DNA from: JAKAWQ01 sp035503055
Lineage (GTDB): Bacteria > Pseudomonadota > Alphaproteobacteria > Acetobacterales > Acetobacteraceae
Direction: 5' to 3'
Length of the DNA stretch: 19,516 nucleotides
NCBI GenBank assembly: GCA_035503055.1
Contig: DATJTV010000277.1
Location: 1-19,516, forward strand
A program made the translations under genes and the position numbers. Shown in pieces: positions 15,101 through 19,516 of this stretch. Numbering within the stretch: position 1 is the stretch's first letter; every line of letters begins with the position of its first letter. The notes under the pieces are model-generated. The model did no database searches, was not told the DNA's origin, and saw only the letters and a list, made by a program, of their open reading frames with translations.

Positions 15101-16582
15101 TTAAGCGCGCCCGTAGCTGTCCTCGAGCCGGACGATATCGTCCTCGCCGAGATAGCTCCCCGACTGCACCTCGATCAGCGTGAACGGGATGCGCCCGGGA
15201 TTCTCCATCCGGTGCACCGCGCCGAGTGGAACGAACACGCTCTCGTTCTCGCTCACCAGCCGCTTCTCCCCGCCCACCGTCACCAGCGCGCTCCCTTCCA
15301 CCACCGTCCAATGCTCCGCGCGATGAAAATGCTTCTGCAGGCTCAAAATCCCGCCCGGCTTGACGACGATCCGCTTCACCTGGAACCGCTCGCCCAGCAT
15401 CAGGCTCTCGTAGAATCCCCACGGCCGATAGACGCGCCGATGGCTCACCGCCTCCGCCCGCCCCGCCGCCTTCAGCCGGTCCACCACCGCCTTCACGTCC
15501 TGCGCCCGCTCGCGATGCACCGCGAGCACGGCGTCCTCGGTCGCCACCACCACGACATCCTTGAGCCCGACCACCGCCGCGAGCCGCCCGTCGCTCCGCA
15601 CGTAGCAGTCGCTGCTGTCCTCCAGCATCACGTCGCCCACCGCGACGTTCCCCGCCTCGTCCTTGGCGCCGATCTCCCAGAGCGCGTGCCAGCTCCCGAT
15701 ATCCGACCAACCCAGATCGGCCGCCACCACCGCCGCTCTCTCCGTCCGCTCGGCCACCGCGACATCGAGGCTGATGTTCGGGCAGGCGAGAAAAGCCGCC
15801 GCCCCGAGCCGGATGAAGTCCGGGTCCTCGCTCCGCGTCGCGACCGCCTGCCGCACCGCGGCGAGCAGTTCCGGCGCATGCAGCGCCAGCTCCTCGATCA
15901 GCGTGCCCGCCCTGAAGACGAACATCCCCGAATTCCAAAGATAGAAGCCCGCATCGAACAGCCGCGCCGCCGTCTCCGGATCCGGCTTCTCGATGAACCG
16001 CGCGATCGCCCGCGCGCCCATCGCCCCCTGGGGCGCCTCCGCAATCTCCGCCCCCGGCTCGATCCACCCGTACCCGGTCTCCGCCCGCGTCGGCTTCATC
16101 CCGAAGGTGACGATCCATCCCGCCCGCGCCGCGGGCAGCGCCGCCGCCAGCGCCTCGCCGAGCGAGTCCGGCTCCCCGATCGCCGCGTCCGCCGCCATCA
16201 TCCAGATCACCGCCCCGGGATCGCTCTCCGCCACCAGAAGCGAAGCCGCCGCGATCGCCGGCCCGCTGTTCCGCCCCTCCGGCTCCAACACGATCCGCGC
16301 GCCCGCGATCCCCGCCTCCTGCATCTGCTCGGCGATCAGGAACCGGTGGGCCTCGCCCGCCACGATCAGCGGCGGCGCGAACTCCGCCCCGCTTGCCCTG
16401 AGCGCCGTCGCCTGGATCAGCGACCGCTCCGAGAGCAGCGGCCAGAGCGGCTTCGGGAAGCTCTCGCGCGAGAGCGGCCAGAGCCGCGTCCCCGCCCCGC
16501 CCGAGAGGATCACCGGCACGATTGTCCCGGCCCTGCCCGCCGCGGCGGGCTCGGCGCCGGACGCATCCTGCATGACGTTCAT
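15101..16582 (-). CDS. manC: Mannose-1-phosphate guanylyltransferase / mannose-6-phosphate isomerase (type II, bifunctional)
   Basis: A 493-residue protein with the usual two domains. The N-terminal nucleotidyltransferase (about 20-350) has the GTP-binding signature SGGAGTRLWPLSR (27-39) with FPKPLWPL, then FIEKP (196-200), FYLWNSGMFVF (213-223) and GWSDIGSW (291-298). The C-terminal cupin isomerase domain (about 384-490) has RPWGFYESL, QVKRIVVKPGG and QKHFHRAEHWTVVEG (416-430). It makes mannose-1-phosphate into GDP-mannose, and may interconvert fructose-6-P and mannose-6-P, feeding Gmd. ATG 16582 was chosen with CGGAGA upstream; the long N-terminal extension to 17098 is shadow. Oddity: the usual ADH triad (in a PADHVI-type stretch) reads AADAAI here, so the histidine is missing. 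Divergent from the amidohydrolase gene over 197 bases in which I saw no clear promoter. Confidence 0.92.
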   Translation of the reverse strand: MNVMQDASGAEPAAAGRAGTIVPVILSGGAGTRLWPLSRESFPKPLWPLLSERSLIQATALRASGAEFAPPLIVAGEAHRFLIAEQMQEAGIAGARIVLEPEGRNSGPAIAAASLLVAESDPGAVIWMMAADAAIGEPDSLGEALAAALPAARAGWIVTFGMKPTRAETGYGWIEPGAEIAEAPQGAMGARAIARFIEKPDPETAARLFDAGFYLWNSGMFVFRAGTLIEELALHAPELLAAVRQAVATRSEDPDFIRLGAAAFLACPNISLDVAVAERTERAAVVAADLGWSDIGSWHALWEIGAKDEAGNVAVGDVMLEDSSDCYVRSDGRLAAVVGLKDVVVVATEDAVLAVHRERAQDVKAVVDRLKAAGRAEAVSHRRVYRPWGFYESLMLGERFQVKRIVVKPGGILSLQKHFHRAEHWTVVEGSALVTVGGEKRLVSENESVFVPLGAVHRMENPGRIPFTLIEVQSGSYLGEDDIVRLEDSYGRA

Positions 16583-16779
16583 CGCGGTCTCCGATTCCGA
16601 TAGTGATCCATGCGCCGGCCAGGAACGAAGCCGCGCCTTCCGGCTTCCTGAAAGGCGAGCATGGCACAATGAAGGGGGACATCGAAGATCGCAGCCGGGC
16701 GAAGTGCGACACCCGCCCCGGCGTTTCCTTTTTCGTGCCCCGCTTTCATGATGCGCCGCAGCAACCCGAAGGCCCCGCC

Positions 16780-17985
16780 ATGAGCGCCCACCCCCTCCCC
16801 AACGACCGCCCCAATGACCCCGGCCCCCAGATCCGCGCCGCCGCCGAGCGCCTCGCCCCCCACCTCGTCGCCATCCGCCGCGACATCCACGCCCACCCCG
16901 AGCTCGCCTTCGAGGAAGTCCGCACCGCCGGCCTCGTCGCCGCCGAGCTCGCCCGCCTCGGCATCCCCCATCGCACCGGCGTCGGCCGCACCGGCATCGT
17001 CGGCCTGATCGAGGGCGGCCGCCCCGGCCCGGTGCTCGCCATCCGCGCCGACATGGACGCGCTCCCGATCGGCGAGCAGACCGGCCTTCCCTTCGCAAGC
17101 GAGGTCCCGGGCCTGATGCATGCCTGCGGCCACGACGTCCACACCAGCACGCTCATCGGCGTCGCCGCCGTCCTCAAGGACCTCGCCCCCCAATTCGCCG
17201 GCACCATCAAGCTCGTCTTCCAGCCCGCCGAGGAGGCGCTCGGCGGCATGGCGGAGATGCTGAAGGAGGGCGTCCTCGACGAGCCCAAGGTCGATCTGGC
17301 GCTCGGCTTCCACAACCACCCCGACCTTCCCGCCGGCCGCTTCGGCTATTGCCGCGGCGCCTGCCTCGCCGCCTCCGACCGCTTCGAGATCACCGTCGAG
17401 GGCGTCTCCGGCCACGCCGCCCATCCCGAGAAGGCGGTCGATCCGATCGTCGCCGCGGCACTCCTCATCACCCAGCTCCAGACCGTCGTCTCGCGCGAGG
17501 TCGATCCCGTCGCCCCCGCCGTCGTCACGGTGGGCGCCATCCACGGCGGCACCGCCAACAACATCATCCCCGATTCCGTCACCTTCCGCGGCACCGTCCG
17601 CACCCTCGACGCCGAGACCCGCCGCGTCGCCGAGGCCGCCATCCGCCGCTTCTGCGATGGCGCGCTCGCCACCCTTCGCGTCCGCTGCGCGCTCCAATAC
17701 ACGCACGGCGTCCCGGCGCTGGTGAACGACGACACCGTGCTCGACCGCACCGTCGAGGCCGTCCGCGCCCAGTTCGGCGACGTCGTCGCGCCGGGCAAGC
17801 CGAGCCTCGGCGGCGAGGATTTCGCCCTGATGGCCGAGCGCGTCCCCGCCTTCCAGCTCCGCATCGGCTCGGGCCAGCCCGGCCGCCAGGACAAGCTCCA
17901 CAATTCCGCCTACCAGCCGGACGAAGCCTGCATCGGGCTCGGCGTCCAGGCCCTCTCGCGCGCCGCCATGGAGCTCCTTGCGTGA
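16780..17985 (+). CDS. M20-family amidohydrolase (hippurate hydrolase / IAA-amino acid hydrolase type)
   Basis: A 401-residue zinc or manganese-type aminoacylase of the M20D group. Motifs: RRDIHAHPELAFEE (33-46), RADMDALPI (89-97), the metal-binding HACGHDVHTSTL with Cys116 and His118, PAEE with Glu151/Glu152, FHNHP with His178 and His180, GVSGHAAHPE in the dimerisation domain, GTANNIIPD, and a C-terminal His374 in KLHNSAY. The family cleaves N-acyl amino acids such as hippurate or similar amides in the cytoplasm. ATG 16780 was chosen because the preceding frame (from 16603) has no family resemblance; the ribosome site GAAGG is weak. The last bases overlap the next gene by four (GTGA), marking an operon with a creatininase-like and a ketopantoate-reductase-like protein. 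Confidence 0.93.
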   Translation: MSAHPLPNDRPNDPGPQIRAAAERLAPHLVAIRRDIHAHPELAFEEVRTAGLVAAELARLGIPHRTGVGRTGIVGLIEGGRPGPVLAIRADMDALPIGEQTGLPFASEVPGLMHACGHDVHTSTLIGVAAVLKDLAPQFAGTIKLVFQPAEEALGGMAEMLKEGVLDEPKVDLALGFHNHPDLPAGRFGYCRGACLAASDRFEITVEGVSGHAAHPEKAVDPIVAAALLITQLQTVVSREVDPVAPAVVTVGAIHGGTANNIIPDSVTFRGTVRTLDAETRRVAEAAIRRFCDGALATLRVRCALQYTHGVPALVNDDTVLDRTVEAVRAQFGDVVAPGKPSLGGEDFALMAERVPAFQLRIGSGQPGRQDKLHNSAYQPDEACIGLGVQALSRAAMELLA

Positions 17986-18782
17986 CCAAGCGCCTGCTCG
18001 CCCATCTCACCTCGGCCGAGGCGCGCGAGCGCCTCGCCGTCCGCCCCGTCATCCTCGTCCCCCTCGGCAGCCACGAGGACCAGGGCCCGCACGCACCGAT
18101 GGGAGACTTCCTCCTCGCCGACGCACTCGCGCTCGCCATCGCCGAGCGCGCCGCCGCGCTGGGCACGGACACGCTCGTCGCCCCCACCATCCCTTACGGC
18201 GTCGCCGGCTTCTTCGGCCACGCGCCGGGCGGCATCGCCCTCTCGGCCGCGACCTTCAAATCCCTCCTCTCCGAAACCCTCGAGGCTCTGCTCGCCCACG
18301 GCCAGACCCGCTTCGTCATCATCAACGGCCACGGCGGCAACGTCCCCGCGATCCACGAGGTCACCCTCGCCATCCGCAAATCGCGCGGCATCGTCATCCC
18401 GAGCTTCTATCTCTGGCGCATCGCCGGCAGCCTGCTCCCCGCCATCGTCGGCCCCGAGACCGCGCGCGCCACCGGCGCCCATGGCGGCGATCCGCTCACC
18501 AGCATCGGCCTCTCCCTCTCGCCCGCGCTCATGCGCCCCGACCTCCTCCCAACCCATCGCGACCCCGCCCCGATCCTCGGCCTCACCCCGACCGGCCTCG
18601 GCACCGCCCGCTTCGAGGGCGCGGAAATCCAGATCCCGCTCGAGTTCGACGAGGCCGCCCCCGGCGGCTCGCTCGCCGCGGACGCGAGCCTCTGCTCCGC
18701 CGCCACCGGTGCGGCGCTGGTCGAACGCCTCACCGAGCTCGGCGCGCGCTTCGTCGCCCATTACGATTCCGAAACGGCATGA
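17982..18782 (+). CDS. Creatininase-family metal-dependent amidohydrolase
   Basis: A 266-residue protein, near the usual 240 to 270. The GTG start at 17982 overlaps the previous stop (GTGA), and no other start lies near the family N-terminus. The metal-site region reads GSHEDQGPHAPMGDF: Glu32, Gln34, His37 and Asp42 fall where creatininase has Glu34, His36, His39 and Asp45. The second region is IINGHGGN (114-120 with His117). So one classical metal ligand (His36) appears to be Gln. I recall homologues with the same HEDQGPHAP string, so this may be a subfamily feature. The family opens cyclic amides (creatinine) or cleaves formamides; the real substrate is unknown. The next gene begins with an ATGA overlap, so all three are surely one operon. 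Confidence 0.9.
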   Translation: MTKRLLAHLTSAEARERLAVRPVILVPLGSHEDQGPHAPMGDFLLADALALAIAERAAALGTDTLVAPTIPYGVAGFFGHAPGGIALSAATFKSLLSETLEALLAHGQTRFVIINGHGGNVPAIHEVTLAIRKSRGIVIPSFYLWRIAGSLLPAIVGPETARATGAHGGDPLTSIGLSLSPALMRPDLLPTHRDPAPILGLTPTGLGTARFEGAEIQIPLEFDEAAPGGSLAADASLCSAATGAALVERLTELGARFVAHYDSETA

Positions 18783-19516
18783 AGCTCTGCGTCTTCGGCG
18801 CCGGCGCCGTCGGCGGGCACATCGCCGCGCGCGCTTCCAAGGGCGGCGCCGAGGTCTCCCTCCTCGTCCGCGGCGCCACGCTTGCCGCCATCCGCGCCGA
18901 CGGCCTCCGCCTCCGCGCCTCCCCCGAGGAGATCCACATCCGTCCGCCGGCGAGCGACGACCCGCGAGACCTCGGCCCGCAGGACGCTGTGCTGGTGACG
19001 GTGAAAGCCCCCGCCCTCCCCTCCGTCGCCGCCGCCATCGCGCCCCTGCTCGGCCCGGAAACTTCGGTCGCCTTCGTCACCAACGGCATTCCCTGGTGGT
19101 ATTTCCTCTCCCACGGCGGCCCGCTCGACAACCGCCGCCTACCCCGTCTCGATCCGGACGAGATCCTCTACCGCACCGTCGGTCCCGCCCGGACCCTCGG
19201 CGGCGTCGTCTGGTCCGCCTGCTCCGTCGTCTCCCCCGGCATCGTCGAGGTCGCCAGCCGCGCCAACCGCCTCGCCCTCGGCGAGCTCGACGGCACGATC
19301 TCCCCTCGCCTTCAGGCGCTCGCCGCAATCATCACGGCCGGCGGCCTCACCACCGAAGCGAGCCCCCGCATCCGTCAGGCGGTCTGGCAAAAGCTCGTGC
19401 TCAACCTCTGCAGCGTGCCCATGGGCGTGCTCACCGAGGCCGGCCCCAACCTCCTCTACAACGAGCCCGCCTGCGCCGAAGCGGTCCGCCGCATCGCCGC
19501 CGAAACGGCCGCCGCC
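18779..19516 (+). CDS. Ketopantoate reductase (ApbA/PanE) family oxidoreductase, cut by window end
   Basis: The first 246 codons are present and the frame is open to the last base, so the C-terminus is missing (full members are about 300 to 340 residues). The N-terminal Rossmann fold begins at once with KLCVFGAGAVGGHIAAR (2-18). VTVKAPAL carries the conserved lysine region, VTNGIPWWYF has the catalytic-type Asn, and AVWQKLVLNLCSVPMG opens the helical domain with the catalytic-type Lys. By family it would reduce a 2-oxo acid to a 2-hydroxy acid, or the reverse, using NADP(H). True panE is possible, but the extended NGIPWWYF loop and the location after two amide hydrolases suggest a catabolic relative. 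ATG 18779 overlaps the creatininase stop (ATGA). Confidence 0.9.
   Translation, partial: MKLCVFGAGAVGGHIAARASKGGAEVSLLVRGATLAAIRADGLRLRASPEEIHIRPPASDDPRDLGPQDAVLVTVKAPALPSVAAAIAPLLGPETSVAFVTNGIPWWYFLSHGGPLDNRRLPRLDPDEILYRTVGPARTLGGVVWSACSVVSPGIVEVASRANRLALGELDGTISPRLQALAAIITAGGLTTEASPRIRQAVWQKLVLNLCSVPMGVLTEAGPNLLYNEPACAEAVRRIAAETAAA

Noticed and set aside
16627..16647. Inverted repeat GAAGCCG/CGGCTTC ahead of manC as a regulatory hairpin
   Set aside because: Seven-base arms in GC-rich DNA are expected by chance and nothing nearby supports a role.
16603..16779. N-terminal extension of the M20 amidohydrolase
   Set aside because: No family similarity, no ribosome site; it would fill the divergent promoter gap with manC.
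1..19516. CRISPR array, tRNA, rRNA, transposase or phage genes
   Set aside because: Looked for regularly spaced repeats, tRNA-like arms and mobile-element motifs; none seen. The palindromic elements have no associated transposase in this window.

Overview
The window is a chromosomal stretch of a very GC-rich bacterium. Coding GC is high enough that false open frames of 300 to 1500 codons occur on the opposite strands. Gene content and protein style (an lrp/trxB divergent pair followed by a LysR gene, DUF445, a TIGR03558-like flavin monooxygenase, GDP-mannose sugar genes) fit an alphaproteobacterium, most likely Rhodospirillales/Acetobacteraceae. That assignment is inference from protein resemblance, not from a marker gene. 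No rRNA, tRNA, CRISPR array, transposase or phage gene was seen.

Layout. (1) 1-1023, minus strand: the 5' end of a secreted sugar-binding ABC-transporter protein, and an alpha/beta hydrolase upstream of it. (2) 1127-3449, plus strand: a DUF445 membrane protein and an LLM flavin-dependent oxidoreductase. Its 3' end runs into a composite palindromic repeat (3411-3531) that fills the convergent junction. (3) 3532-7279: a GT2-GtrA glycosyltransferase and an Lrp/AsnC regulator (minus, overlapping), divergent from trxB and a LysR regulator (plus). (4) 7167-16582, mostly minus strand: a surface-polysaccharide locus. It holds manC, a tandem two-module GT4 glycosyltransferase, a second GT4, gmd, rmd and a polytopic GT-C-like membrane protein. 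One small coiled-coil gene (11040-11657) lies on the opposite strand. ManC would make GDP-mannose, Gmd the 4-keto-6-deoxy intermediate and Rmd GDP-D-rhamnose. The glycosyltransferases would then polymerise or transfer the sugar, so a D-rhamnose-containing glycan is the best prediction. (5) 16780-19516, plus strand: a tightly overlapped operon of an M20 amidohydrolase, a creatininase-family protein and a ketopantoate-reductase-family protein (cut by the window end), probably catabolic.

The most unusual feature is a dispersed two-hairpin element found twice (about 11191-11296 and 14960-15071), both times inside protein-coding sequence. One copy sits in frame in the middle of the coiled-coil gene. 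The other supplies the start codon and first residues of the tandem glycosyltransferase. The stems differ between copies but remain complementary, which indicates selection on or inheritance of the fold. A second, different palindromic repeat supplies the last 12 codons of the flavin monooxygenase, and the stop codon is exactly the hairpin loop. Together they suggest a genome where palindromic repeats invade and extend genes in frame, comparable in behaviour to Rickettsia palindromic elements.
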